Source of the DNA: Aestuariirhabdus litorea
GTDB lineage: Bacteria > Pseudomonadota > Gammaproteobacteria > Pseudomonadales > Aestuariirhabdaceae
NCBI RefSeq assembly: GCF_003864255.1
Contig: NZ_QWEZ01000001.1
Coordinates: 2,125,693-2,189,692 of the forward strand
Direction: 5' to 3'
Length of the DNA stretch: 64,000 nt
How positions within the stretch are numbered: the stretch's first letter is position 1; each line of letters begins with the position of its first letter. A program made the translations under genes and the position numbers. Shown one piece after another: positions 30,491 through 40,296 of this stretch. A model generated the notes under the pieces. The model was not told the origin of the DNA and did no database searches. It saw only the letters and a list, made by a program, of their open reading frames with translations.

Positions 30491-32428
30491 ATGAGCCCGT
30501 CAGTACGACTTCCCATTCTGCTTTTGCTCAGCGCCCTGCTTGCTGCTTGCGCCAGCAGCCCCGACTACCCCAAGGTCCCCCCCCTTCCCGGCCAGGACCT
30601 GAACCAGATCCAGGCGCTGCTCAACCGGGCGGAGGAAGCAGCCCCCGAAGAGAGTGCGCGGCTGCGCATGGACGCAGCTCGCCTGATGATCGCCGAGCAG
30701 CGCCTTGACGAGGCCCGCACCCTGGCGGCAAGCCTGTTTCCCCACCAGCTGAACAATGAGAACAAAGCCCGCTATGCCTTGCTGCAGGCGGAGCTCTCCC
30801 TTGGGCGCAACAACGTACTCGCCTTCACCTGGCTGGACCACCCCTACCTGCTCGCCGCCGAGGAGAGCGATATCCGGGTGAGCGCATCGGCCCTGCGAGC
30901 GCGCGCACTGCATCTCACCGGCAACTCCGCCGCCGCAATTGATGAGCTGATGCTGGCACTGGAACTGGTCAGTGCCGACCAGCGAGCGGCGATCGAGCAG
31001 CAGCTGTGGAGCACTCTTCTGGAGATGGACCTGGCAGAGCTGCAACAAAGCCGGGATTACCACAACCAACCCTACCTTACCGCCTGGATTGAGCTGGCCG
31101 AGATCCTCAAAAAGCCCGCCAGCCTGGCCAGCCAGCTGGAGCGCATCAACCAGTGGGCCAGCAGCTGGCCCACCCACAGCGGCCAGGAGATGCTGGTCGA
31201 GATCGAACAGATCATCAGGGAAAGCGCCGCCAACCAGCCCAAGCACATTGCCCTGCTCCTGCCCCAAAGCGGTAACCTGCAGGCCGCCGGTGACGCTATC
31301 CGTGACGGTTTTATGGCCGCCTACTACAGCGCCGCCGAGACAGGGGCTGAGCTTCCAACCCTCAGCATCTATGACAGCGAACAAAGCACAGTCACTCAGC
31401 TGATCAACCAGGCAATCAACGACGGCGTTGAGATGCTCATCGGGCCATTGCGCAAAGGTCAGGTCGATGAGCTGGCCGCACAACCCCTGCTCCCCCTGCC
31501 GACTCTCAGCCTCAACTACAGCTCCGACCCCCAGGTCGCCAGCGAAGGGCTATTCCAGTTCGGCCTGGCAGCCGAGGACGAAGCACGCCAGGCCGCCCGC
31601 CGCGGCCGCCAGGAGGGCTTTGATCGCGCGCTGGTACTGACCCCCAAAACTCCCCGCGGAACCCGAATAGCAGACGCCTTTGCGCAGGAGTGGGTCAGCC
31701 ACGGCGGCGCCCTGGTAGACCAGCGCCAATTTACCGGTGAGAACGATTACCGCCAGGTTGTGGGCTCTCTGCTGGGTATCGACCAGAGCCGGGGACGCGC
31801 TCGCCGGCTGGCCAACCTGATTGGCGAGTCTCCCGTGTTCGAGCCCAGGCGGCGCCAGGATGTCGATATGGCGTTTATCGCCGCCTCCGCTGAGCAGGGC
31901 CGAATTCTCAAACCCACCTTTGCCTTTCAATACGCTAGCCAGCTCCCCGTTTTCAGCACCTCGAGTATCTATACCGGGCAAACGGATGCTGCCAGGGACA
32001 AAGACCTGGACGAGATCAAATTTACCAGTTACAGCTGGCTACTGGCCGATAGCCACCCACTCATGAAGAGGATTCGGGCGCAGTGGGCACAGGCGAACGG
32101 CAATTACGGCAGGCTGTATGCCTTGGGCGCCGATGCCTTCCTCCTCTACCCCCGCGTGCGCCAGATGAGCAGGATCGAGGGAATTGAGCTGGACGGCGCC
32201 ACAGGCACCCTCCGCATGAGCCCGCAACAACGGATCGTGCGGGAATTGGGCTGGTATCAGTTCAAAAATGGACGGCCAGTGCACCTTGAGGAGCTGCCTC
32301 CCCTGGCGGCACCGGTCACGGAGAGCATGGATGCGATGGATACTGAAACAGAAGTTCAACCGGGGACAGTTGGCGGAGAACCAGGCTCTGAGCTTTCTCC
32401 AGCGCCAGGGTTTGCACCTGTTAACTAG
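30491..32428 (+). CDS. lpoA: LpoA-type lipoprotein activator of PBP1A (LppC family)
   Basis: LpoA is an outer-membrane lipoprotein that reaches through the periplasm to stimulate the bifunctional synthase PBP1A. The 645-residue product has a lipoprotein signal with lipobox LLAAC (cysteine about residue 18), a helical TPR-like N-terminal domain, and from about residue 250 a periplasmic-binding-protein fold (HIALLLPQSGNLQAAG). The last 35 or so residues are low complexity (rich in E, P, G) and are overlapped by the start of yraN. Context rsmI-lpoA-yraN-diaA-dolP is the same as in E. coli. Confidence 0.95.
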   Translation: MSPSVRLPILLLLSALLAACASSPDYPKVPPLPGQDLNQIQALLNRAEEAAPEESARLRMDAARLMIAEQRLDEARTLAASLFPHQLNNENKARYALLQAELSLGRNNVLAFTWLDHPYLLAAEESDIRVSASALRARALHLTGNSAAAIDELMLALELVSADQRAAIEQQLWSTLLEMDLAELQQSRDYHNQPYLTAWIELAEILKKPASLASQLERINQWASSWPTHSGQEMLVEIEQIIRESAANQPKHIALLLPQSGNLQAAGDAIRDGFMAAYYSAAETGAELPTLSIYDSEQSTVTQLINQAINDGVEMLIGPLRKGQVDELAAQPLLPLPTLSLNYSSDPQVASEGLFQFGLAAEDEARQAARRGRQEGFDRALVLTPKTPRGTRIADAFAQEWVSHGGALVDQRQFTGENDYRQVVGSLLGIDQSRGRARRLANLIGESPVFEPRRRQDVDMAFIAASAEQGRILKPTFAFQYASQLPVFSTSSIYTGQTDAARDKDLDEIKFTSYSWLLADSHPLMKRIRAQWAQANGNYGRLYALGADAFLLYPRVRQMSRIEGIELDGATGTLRMSPQQRIVRELGWYQFKNGRPVHLEELPPLAAPVTESMDAMDTETEVQPGTVGGEPGSELSPAPGFAPVN

Positions 32429-32708
32429 AAACTACGCATGGCGCGGCGGCGAACTGGACCTGGTGATGGAGACCGAAGGCACCATCGTATTTGTTGAGGT
32501 CCGCCAGCGCACCAGCGCATGCTACGGCACTGCCCAGGAGAGCCTCAGCAGCCATAAGCGCCAGCGCCTGATCCAGTGCGCGCAGCACTACTTGCAGACG
32601 CAACAGCTTTGCCACAAACCGTGCCGCTTTGATGTACTGGCCGCCAACGGCAAGCCCAGGTCCGGTCAGTTCGACTTTGACTGGATCCAAAATGCCATTA
32701 CCCTGTAA
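32331..32708 (+). CDS. yraN: YraN (UPF0102) family protein, endonuclease-like fold
   Basis: The 125-residue product is the conserved YraN family, whose fold resembles Holliday-junction resolvases and restriction endonucleases; its cellular role is unsettled. The core GGELDLVM...FVEVRQR carries the nuclease-like E, D and ExR residues (normally EIDLI...FVEVKxR). The ATG at 32331 follows GGAG at about 9 bases; it overlaps the 3' end of lpoA by 98 bases in another frame. A farther in-frame ATG at 32268 adds 21 residues not typical of the family. Confidence 0.93.
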   Translation: MRWILKQKFNRGQLAENQALSFLQRQGLHLLTRNYAWRGGELDLVMETEGTIVFVEVRQRTSACYGTAQESLSSHKRQRLIQCAQHYLQTQQLCHKPCRFDVLAANGKPRSGQFDFDWIQNAITL

Positions 32709-32728
32709 CAACCGCCTTACCGCGATAA

Positions 32729-33900
<1,172 letters not shown>

Positions 33901-33934
33901 TGCTCCACGCTGCCCCTTCGCAGGAAACGCCCAC

Positions 33935-33964
33935 AAAAAAGGGAGGCTTTGGCCTCCCTTTTTT
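33935..33964. terminator. Bidirectional terminator between dolP and sspB
   Basis: GGGAGGC (33941-33947) and GCCTCCC (33952-33958) form the stem, flanked by A6 (33935-33940) on one side and T6 (33959-33964) on the other, so it works for dolP on plus and sspB on minus. Confidence 0.95.
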
Positions 33965-33991
33965 ATTCCCGCTACAGAGCCGCAGCAGCAA

Positions 33992-34402
33992 CTACTTCAC
34001 CACTTTCAGGCTCGGTCGACCAGAAGGCTTGCCTGGCTGTTTGTCGGGGCCCTTGTTACCGCTTTCGCGCGGATCCGGTTCGGGGTCATCCTCCACCTCA
34101 AACACCATGCCCTGCCCGTTCTCCCGGGCATAGATCGCCATCACCGCGCTTACCGGAATGTAGATGTGCATCGGTCGCCCCCCAAAGCGCCCATTGAACT
34201 CCACCTCCTCGTTGGTCATCAGCAGTTCCCGCACCGCGGTCGGAGACACATTAAGCACTATCTGGCCATCATTAACGAACTCCTGGGGCACCAGTACCCC
34301 CTCCGGCTGGGCATTCACCAACAGGTACGGGGTGCACTCATTATCCACAATCCACTCATAGAGCGCCCTCAGCATATAGGGGCGACTCGGACTCATCGAC
34401 AT
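33992..34402 (-). CDS. sspB: ClpXP protease specificity-enhancing factor SspB
   Basis: SspB binds ssrA-tagged peptides and delivers them to ClpXP. The 136-residue product has the folded substrate-binding domain (about 1-105: RPYMLRALYEWI, FNGRFGGRP) and an acidic, flexible linker ending in the ClpX-binding motif RPSLKVVK. It follows sspA, although a terminator lies between the two genes, so its expression is probably partly separate. Confidence 0.97.
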   Translation of the reverse strand: MSMSPSRPYMLRALYEWIVDNECTPYLLVNAQPEGVLVPQEFVNDGQIVLNVSPTAVRELLMTNEEVEFNGRFGGRPMHIYIPVSAVMAIYARENGQGMVFEVEDDPEPDPRESGNKGPDKQPGKPSGRPSLKVVK

Positions 34403-34452
34403 ACTTCACTCCAACATTTCCACCACGGGAGGACTCTCAATCCCGCACCAAT

Positions 34453-34478
34453 AAAAAAGGGGAAGTTTAGCTCCCCCT
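34453..34478 (-). terminator. Terminator after sspA
   Basis: On the minus strand GGGGAG and CTTCCCC form a stem around a CTAAA loop, followed by TTTTTT (34458-34453). It lies between sspA and sspB. Confidence 0.8.
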
Positions 34479-34505
34479 CTCTTATAGCCCAGATCGCGCC
34501 TGAAA

Positions 34506-35135
34506 TCAGAGACGCATCTCGCGTTCTACCTCGGACAGGCTCTCCTTGAAGGACTCACGCTCAAACAAACGCTCAGCATAGTCCAGCAACGCCTTGGCCT
34601 GCTTCGGCATTTCGATACCCAGGTCGGTGAGGCGCCACAGGATAGGAGCCACACAGCAATCCACCAGGGTGAACTCGTCACTCATGAAGAAGGGCTTTTC
34701 CTCAAACAGAGGGGCAATGCCAACCAGGCTGTCGCGCAGCTCCTTGCGAGCCTTGTTAACGGCCGCTTCACGGGACTTGGGGTCCAGGATGGTGGCGATC
34801 AGCTCGCTCCAGTCCTTATCAATGCGGTGAATCAGCAGGCGGCTCTGGGCCCGGGCAACCGGGTAGACCGGCAGCAGCGGAGGATGCGGGAAGCGCTCAT
34901 CGAGGTACTCCATCATCACATTGGGCTCGTACAGCACCAGGTCACGATCAACGAGGGTAGGCAGGGAGTTGTAGGGATTCAGCTCTGCGACCTCTTCAGG
35001 CACGTTTTCCGGATCGATGTCCTGCACATCAACAGTGACACCCTTCTCGGCGAGCACGATTCTGACACGGTGGCTCAGGTGGCCGGCCGCATCAGAGAAA
35101 AAGATCATTGAAGAACGCTTGGCAACTACGCCCAT
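34506..35135 (-). CDS. sspA: Stringent starvation protein A (SspA), GST fold
   Basis: SspA binds RNA polymerase and alters promoter choice under starvation and acid stress. The 209-residue product has a thioredoxin-like N-terminal domain ([25 protein letters not shown]) with the proline of [13 protein letters not shown], and a helical GST C-terminal domain. I chose the ATG at 35135, preceded by GGGGGTAAC, over one four codons upstream. It lies downstream of petABC but behind its terminator. Confidence 0.96.
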   Translation of the reverse strand: MGVVAKRSSMIFFSDAAGHLSHRVRIVLAEKGVTVDVQDIDPENVPEEVAELNPYNSLPTLVDRDLVLYEPNVMMEYLDERFPHPPLLPVYPVARAQSRLLIHRIDKDWSELIATILDPKSREAAVNKARKELRDSLVGIAPLFEEKPFFMSDEFTLVDCCVAPILWRLTDLGIEMPKQAKALLDYAERLFERESFKESLSEVEREMRL

Positions 35136-35159
35136 TGTTACCCCCAAAATGTGGAGTCA

Positions 35160-35201
35160 AAAAACACAAAAACGCGCGCAGCCGATTGCTCAGCCGCGCG
35201 C
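35160..35201 (-). terminator. Terminator after petC
   Basis: On the minus strand CGCGCG (35200-35195) pairs with CGCGCG (35178-35173) and is followed by a T-rich run TTTTTGTGTTTTT (35172-35160). Confidence 0.8.
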
Positions 35202-35222
35202 CCATTTAAAGTACCGATCCGA

Positions 35223-35969
35223 TCAGTGAACGTCTTTCCAGTACTCTTTCTTCAGCAGGTAAGCAGGTACCAGCAGTACCAGCAGGAACAGCAGTACCCA
35301 CATACCGATGCGCTGACGCTCCAGCTGCATAGGCTCGGCGGCGTACACCAGGTAGTTAACCAAGTTGTAAACGGCCTGGTCATACTCCGCAGGTGTCATG
35401 ATACCTTTTTTCACCAGATCAAAGCCGCACAGCTTATCACCGGTCAAGTTATCCCGCTCCTGGCTGCTGTCGCCTGCACAGTTATCCACTTGCAGACCCT
35501 GCAGTTCGGCCAACACATGGGGCATACCCACATCGGGGAACACCTTGTTGTTAACGCCCCAGGGACGCTTGGGATCCACGTAGAAGGTACGCAGGTATGT
35601 GTAGAGCCAGTCGGCACCTCGAACACGAGCCACCAGGGTCAGATCGGGCGGAGCCGCACCGAACCAGCGCTTGGCCTCTTCGGCATCCATGGAGTTGCCC
35701 ATGAGGTCACCGATCTTGGAGCCATCGAATACGATGTTTTCCCTCATCAGGTCATGGGGAATGCCCAGGTCATCAGCCACTCGCTCATAGCGCTGGAACT
35801 TGGTCGAATGACAGCCGGCGCAGAAGTTAGTGTAGGTCTTGAGACCATCCTGCAGCGATGCCTGATCCGCCACGTTGGCTTCAAAATGATCCAGCGGATA
35901 GCCCGACTCTGCGGCAAAAACAGAAACAGGCAATACCGCAAACAATAATGCAATCAGTTGCTTTTTCAT
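35223..35969 (-). CDS. petC: Cytochrome c1 of the bc1 complex
   Basis: Cytochrome c1 carries electrons from the Rieske protein to soluble cytochrome c. The 248-residue product has a signal peptide (cleavage near AFA-ES), the haem c site CAGCH (C50, C53, H54), and a C-terminal membrane anchor at about residues 222-240. Its ATG shares one base with the petB stop (TAATG). Confidence 0.97.
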   Translation of the reverse strand: MKKQLIALLFAVLPVSVFAAESGYPLDHFEANVADQASLQDGLKTYTNFCAGCHSTKFQRYERVADDLGIPHDLMRENIVFDGSKIGDLMGNSMDAEEAKRWFGAAPPDLTLVARVRGADWLYTYLRTFYVDPKRPWGVNNKVFPDVGMPHVLAELQGLQVDNCAGDSSQERDNLTGDKLCGFDLVKKGIMTPAEYDQAVYNLVNYLVYAAEPMQLERQRIGMWVLLFLLVLLVPAYLLKKEYWKDVH

Positions 35970-37180
35970 TAGCCTGTCACCCTCTCTGGTACGGGTTTGG
36001 TTTTTTCCATTCTGGTGTAGAACGGCATCAACAAGAAGAACGCAAAGTACACCACGGTACAGATCTGAGAGTACAGAGTACGCTCAGCTGTCGCAGGCAT
36101 CGCGCCCAACCAACCCAGCCACACAAAGGAGATGGCGAACAGCACCAAAGCAATCTTGCTCAGGACACCCTTGTAGCGCATCGATTTGACCGGGCTACGG
36201 TCGAGCCAGGGCAGAACAAACAGCACCGCAATAGCCGCGCCCATGGCGATGACACCCAGCAGCTTATCAGGAACCGCACGCAGGATGGCGTAGAACGGAG
36301 TGAAGTACCACACCGGCGCAATGTGCGCAGGGGTCTTCAGGTTATCCGCCTGCTCGAAGTTGGCGTACTCGATGAAGTATCCACCCATTTCAGGGAAGAA
36401 GAACACTACCGTACAGAATACGAAGAGGAATACCACCACACCCACGATATCTTTCACGGTGTAGTAAGGGTGGAAAGGAATACCGTCTTTCGGAATACCG
36501 TTCTCATCCTTGTTCTTCTTGATCTCGATACCATCGGGGTTGTTGGAACCCACTTCGTGCAGGGCAATGATGTGCATGACCACCAGCGCCAGCAGGACGA
36601 TGGGAAGCGCCACCACGTGCAGGGCGAAGAAGCGGTTCAGGGTGATGCCGGAGATCAGGAAGTCACCACGGATCCACTGCTGCAGGTCGGGACCGATCAC
36701 CGGAATCGCACCGAACAGGGAGATGATGACCTGGGCACCCCAGTAAGACATCTGCCCCCAGGGCAACAGGTAGCCCATGAAGGCTTCAGCCATCAGCGCC
36801 AGGTAGATCGCCATACCGAAGATCCACACCAGCTCGCGGGGCGCACGGTAGGATCCGTACAACAAACCGCGGAACATGTGCATGTAGACCACCACGAAGA
36901 ACATGGAGGCGCCTGTGGAGTGCAGATAGCGCAGAATCCATCCGTACTCGACATCACGCATGATGTACTCGACAGAGGCAAACGCCTCCTCGGCGCTGGG
37001 CACGTAGCTCATGGTGAGCCAGATACCGGTCAGCAGCTGGTTAACCAGCACCAGCAGTGCCAGCGAACCGAAGAAATACCAGAAATTGAAGTTTTTGGGA
37101 GCGTAGTACTTGCTCAGATGCTCTTCCCACATTTTGGTGGCGGGAAAACGCGCATCAACCCATGCCATAAAGTCTTTCAT
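35969..37180 (-). CDS. petB: Cytochrome b of the bc1 complex
   Basis: Cytochrome b holds the two haems b and both quinone sites. The 403-residue protein has eight to nine membrane segments. MLLPWGQMSYWGAQVI lies near the Qo site, and the PEWY-type motif reads APVWYFTPFYAILRA here (PVWY in place of PEWY). Haem histidines occur in helices B and D. Start and stop overlap petA and petC by one base each. Confidence 0.97.
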   Translation of the reverse strand: MKDFMAWVDARFPATKMWEEHLSKYYAPKNFNFWYFFGSLALLVLVNQLLTGIWLTMSYVPSAEEAFASVEYIMRDVEYGWILRYLHSTGASMFFVVVYMHMFRGLLYGSYRAPRELVWIFGMAIYLALMAEAFMGYLLPWGQMSYWGAQVIISLFGAIPVIGPDLQQWIRGDFLISGITLNRFFALHVVALPIVLLALVVMHIIALHEVGSNNPDGIEIKKNKDENGIPKDGIPFHPYYTVKDIVGVVVFLFVFCTVVFFFPEMGGYFIEYANFEQADNLKTPAHIAPVWYFTPFYAILRAVPDKLLGVIAMGAAIAVLFVLPWLDRSPVKSMRYKGVLSKIALVLFAISFVWLGWLGAMPATAERTLYSQICTVVYFAFFLLMPFYTRMEKTKPVPERVTG

Positions 37181-37773
37181 TACGCATTCTCCTCGTCGAC
37201 GCCGATGATGAGGGTTTTGTCATCGATATAGGAGTACGGAGGCACCGGCAGATTGGTCGGCGCAGGGACCCCCTGGTGCACACGGCCCGCCAGGTCAAAC
37301 TTGGAGCCGTGGCATGGGCAGTGGTACCCCCCCTGCCAGTTGGCCTCAAAATCCATGGGCTTTACTTCAGGGAACAGCTTGGGCGAGCAACCCAGGTGGG
37401 TACAAAGGCCGACCATCACCAATACTTCCGCCTTACGGGAACGGTATTCGTTCTTGGCGTATTCAGGCTGTTCAGACTCATCGGAAGCGGGGTCGCGCAG
37501 GTAATCGTTCTGCCCGGGCAGACCGTCCAGCATCTCCTGGCTACGGCGCAGGACGAACACTGGCTTACCACGCCACGCAGCAACGATCTGCTGACCTGGC
37601 TCTACCTTATCGATTTTCACCCTCACCGGCGCGCCAGCAGCCTTGGCTTTGGCACTGGGATTCCAGGAGGCAACAAAAGGGACTGCTGCGCCGACCGCGC
37701 CGACAGCACCCACCGCAGAGGTGGCTCCTATCAGCAGGCGACGACGACCCTTATCTACGCCGTCATTACTCAT
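37180..37773 (-). CDS. petA: Rieske iron-sulfur subunit of the bc1 complex
   Basis: The Rieske protein takes electrons from ubiquinol. The 197-residue product has a Tat-type N-terminus (GRRRLLIGATSA) and membrane anchor, and the [2Fe-2S] boxes CTHLGC (C124, H126, C129) and CPCHGS (C152, C154, H155); C129 and C154 should form the disulfide. GGGGAGAT precedes the ATG. It is the first gene of petABC. Confidence 0.98.
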   Translation of the reverse strand: MSNDGVDKGRRRLLIGATSAVGAVGAVGAAVPFVASWNPSAKAKAAGAPVRVKIDKVEPGQQIVAAWRGKPVFVLRRSQEMLDGLPGQNDYLRDPASDESEQPEYAKNEYRSRKAEVLVMVGLCTHLGCSPKLFPEVKPMDFEANWQGGYHCPCHGSKFDLAGRVHQGVPAPTNLPVPPYSYIDDKTLIIGVDEENA

Positions 37774-38003
37774 TAATCTTATCTCCCCATAAGAGCAAGT
37801 TTACTGTCCACCCTGTGACATCAGGCGGGCAATGTGAATCCTGTTGTATTGCTTTGGGACCCGCAAAATAAATCCTGCGAATGGTAAAGAAAACCGCCCC
37901 AGCAAGCAAGTACGGCCCCTGCCAGCGAGCTGACCCAGATCAAAGCGGGCAGCCCTGTGCAGCGGGGCGCTCTCCATCCATCCCTTCGGCGATCCATCGC
38001 CAG
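37774..38003. other. Intergenic region upstream of petABC, no gene seen
   Basis: About 230 bases between petA and the rpsI terminator have no convincing reading frame. They probably hold the petABC promoter. I could not pick out a clear -35/-10 pair. Confidence 0.5.
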
Positions 38004-38037
38004 AAAAAAAAACGCCCTTTGAAACAAAGGGCGTTTT
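38004..38037 (-). terminator. Terminator after rpsI
   Basis: AACGCCCTTT (38011-38020) pairs with AAAGGGCGTT (38026-38035) around a short loop, with A8 on the left, read as T8 on the minus strand after rpsI. A shorter T-run on the right may also serve the plus strand. Confidence 0.93.
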
Positions 38038-38081
38038 TGATACCAATTCGCAGAACCGCAGCCCTGCGGGGCAGGCAACCC

Positions 38082-38474
38082 TTAACGCTTGGAGAACTGA
38101 GGACGCTTACGCGCTTTGCGCAGACCGACCTTCTTACGCTCAACCTCACGAGCATCACGGGTAACAAACCCAGCCTTACGCAGCGAAGGACGAAGCTCCT
38201 CGTCGTACTGCATCAGGGCACGGGTAATGCCGTGGCGGATCGCACCGGCCTGACCAAAGCCACCGCCGCCAGCGACAGTTACCTTGATGTCAAACTTGTC
38301 GGTCAGTTCAACCAGCTCAAGCGGCTGACGAACGATCATGCGAGCGGTTTCGCGACCGAAGTACTCGTCCAGAGGGCGACCGTTAACAACGATTGCGCCA
38401 GAGCCAGACTTGATAAACACACGAGCGGTCGAGGTTTTACGACGACCAGTTCCATAGTATTGAGTGGTAGACAT
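38082..38474 (-). CDS. rpsI: Small ribosomal subunit protein uS9
   Basis: S9 binds 16S rRNA in the head of the 30S subunit, and its C-terminal tail reaches the P-site tRNA. The 130-residue product has the conserved [15 protein letters not shown] start, [14 protein letters not shown] and the basic tail ending in the invariant SKR (here FSKR). It is 15 bases after rplM. Confidence 0.99.
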   Translation of the reverse strand: MSTTQYYGTGRRKTSTARVFIKSGSGAIVVNGRPLDEYFGRETARMIVRQPLELVELTDKFDIKVTVAGGGGFGQAGAIRHGITRALMQYDEELRPSLRKAGFVTRDAREVERKKVGLRKARKRPQFSKR

Positions 38475-38489
38475 TGCAATCGCTTCCCG

Positions 38490-38918
38490 TTAGATATCCA
38501 GAGCCTGGGGTTGTTGAGCGGCATGGGGATGCTCGGCACCCGCATAGACCTTCAGCTTGGCGTGCATGGCACGACCCAGCGGACCCTTGGGCAACATGCC
38601 CTTGACGGCCTTCTCGATGATACGCTCGGGAGCGTGATCAACCAGCTCATTGAAGTTCATGCTACGCAGACCACCCGGGTAACCGGTGTGACGGTAGTAC
38701 ATCTTGTTCTGCGCCTTGTTACCGGTTACACGAACCTTCTCGGCATTGACAACGATGATGTAGTCACCGGTATCGACGTGAGGGGTATACTCAGCCTTGT
38801 GCTTTCCGCGCAGACGATGCGCGATTTCGGTTGAAAGACGACCCAGGGTCTTGCCGGTCGCATCTACAACGAACCAGTCACGCTTAACTGTTTCTGGCTT
38901 TGCAGTAAAAGTATTCAT
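38490..38918 (-). CDS. rplM: Large ribosomal subunit protein uL13
   Basis: L13 is an early-binding 50S protein. The 142-residue product has the typical [28 protein letters not shown] and [10 protein letters not shown]. Of two adjacent ATG codons the second (38918) gives the usual [15 protein letters not shown]. It is the first gene of rplM-rpsI. Confidence 0.99.
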   Translation of the reverse strand: MNTFTAKPETVKRDWFVVDATGKTLGRLSTEIAHRLRGKHKAEYTPHVDTGDYIIVVNAEKVRVTGNKAQNKMYYRHTGYPGGLRSMNFNELVDHAPERIIEKAVKGMLPKGPLGRAMHAKLKVYAGAEHPHAAQQPQALDI

Positions 38919-39054
38919 CAATTAAAACCTGCCTCAAATGACCAGCCTACTGGCCAGCATCATAATTAAAGACTAACCCGAGCCGACTCCCCTTAAGGGC
39001 GTCCGGTGACGGATTCACTGTCTTAGGGCATATAGTGTAGGAAACGGGAGCGCT

Positions 39055-39060
39055 ATTATA
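39055..39060 (-). promoter_or_regulatory. Likely -10 element of the rplM-rpsI promoter
   Basis: A perfect TATAAT on the minus strand (39060-39055) stands about 137 bases upstream of rplM. The -35 position is a T-rich stretch with poor match, so the promoter call is tentative. Confidence 0.45.
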
Positions 39061-39121
39061 CTCAGGGAGGCGGAGAAAAAAAGCCCCAATCGCGCTTTTT
39101 TTTCCTCACACGCCATGCTCT

Positions 39122-39127
39122 TATAAT
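39122..39127 (+). promoter_or_regulatory. Likely -10 element of the tas-like gene
   Basis: A perfect TATAAT (39122-39127) would start transcription near 39134. That leaves no leader for an ATG at 39138 but fits a start at 39156 behind AGGAG. The -35 is not convincing. Confidence 0.45.
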
Positions 39128-39155
39128 CGTCTCGACGATGAGGAGCGATGTGACG

Positions 39156-40196
39156 ATGTTATATGGAGATCTTGGCGGTACCGGACTGAAAATCAGCCGT
39201 TTGTGTCTGGGAACCATGACCTGGGGCGAGCAGAATACCCCCGAAGAGGGCTGGCGGCAACTGGATATCGCCCGCGCCCATGGCGTCAACTTTATCGATA
39301 CCGCCGAGCTCTACCCGGTCCCCCCCAAAGCCGAGACCTATACCCGCACCGAGACCATCCTCGGTCAATGGCTCAGCCGCCAGTCCCGGCGTGAGGAGCT
39401 GGTGATCGCCACCAAGGTGGCGGGGCCCGGCGAGTGGGTGAGTTACATGCGCGAGTCCGGTGCCCGGCTGGACCGGGCCAGCGTCATCGCCGCCTGCAAC
39501 GCCAGCCTGAAACGGCTGCAAACCGACTACATCGATCTCTACCAGGTGCACTGGCCGGAGCGCAGCACCAACTTCTTCGGTCAGCTCAGCTACCAGCACC
39601 AGCCCGGCGATGACGGCTACCCAATCGAAGAGACCCTGTCGGCCCTTAACGAGCTGGTGCAGGCTGGAAAAGTGCGCCACATCGGTATCTCCAATGAAAC
39701 CCCCTGGGGGACCATGGAGTACCTGCGCCAGGCCGAGCGTCACGGCTGGCCAAGGCCCGTGAGCATCCAGAACCCCTACAACCTGCTTAACCGCAGCTTT
39801 GAGGTCGGGCTGGCCGAGATCGCCCACCGTGAGCAGCTGGGGCTGCTGGCCTACTCACCCCTGGCCTTCGGCACCCTCAGCGGCAAGTACCTGCACGGAG
39901 CCCAGCCCCCCCAGGGACGCCTGACCCTGTTCAGCCGCTTCAGCCGCTACAATAACCCCCAGGCCGTCAAGGCAACCGAAGCCTACGTCGCCCTTGCCAA
40001 CGAGCGGGGGCTGGACCCGGCCCAGATGGCACTGGCCTATGTCACCAGCCGTCCCTTCGTTGACAGCAACATCATTGGCGCCACCACCGAGGAGCAGCTC
40101 CTGAGCAACCTGGCCAGCATCGACCTGGCGCTGGATGAGCAGACGCTGGAGGAGATTGAGGCGATCCATACTCGCCAGCCCAACCCCGCGCCCTGA
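39156..40196 (+). CDS. tas: NADP(H)-dependent aldo-keto reductase, Tas-like
   Basis: The 346-residue TIM-barrel oxidoreductase closely resembles E. coli Tas in length and motifs: LCLGTMTWGEQN, FIDTAELYPVPPKAETY (catalytic D and Y), LQTDYIDLYQVHWPER, IGISNETPWG, NPYNLLNRSFEVGLAE and GATTEEQL. The physiological substrate is unknown; Tas was found by suppression of a tyrosine auxotrophy. I start at 39156 because AGGAG lies 10 bases upstream; the ATG at 39138 lies within four bases of the predicted transcription start. Confidence 0.93.
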   Translation: MLYGDLGGTGLKISRLCLGTMTWGEQNTPEEGWRQLDIARAHGVNFIDTAELYPVPPKAETYTRTETILGQWLSRQSRREELVIATKVAGPGEWVSYMRESGARLDRASVIAACNASLKRLQTDYIDLYQVHWPERSTNFFGQLSYQHQPGDDGYPIEETLSALNELVQAGKVRHIGISNETPWGTMEYLRQAERHGWPRPVSIQNPYNLLNRSFEVGLAEIAHREQLGLLAYSPLAFGTLSGKYLHGAQPPQGRLTLFSRFSRYNNPQAVKATEAYVALANERGLDPAQMALAYVTSRPFVDSNIIGATTEEQLLSNLASIDLALDEQTLEEIEAIHTRQPNPAP

Positions 40197-40296
40197 TCAT
40201 CACCCCGAAACAATTGTGGCGCCGGCGGGGTCTCTCTCTTCAGGCCTCGCCGTCGAGGTACCCGCGCGCCCACTCACCATTTCAAAGGGGACTCCC

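Noticed and set aside
35858..37231. Long open frame opposite petB (457 codons, plus strand)
   Set aside because: It is histidine- and glutamine-rich antisense of a membrane gene with no recognisable motif.
37801..38046. Small minus-strand frame between petA and rpsI
   Set aside because: Its start side lies in the rpsI terminator, it has no ribosome-binding site, and it looks like no protein I know.
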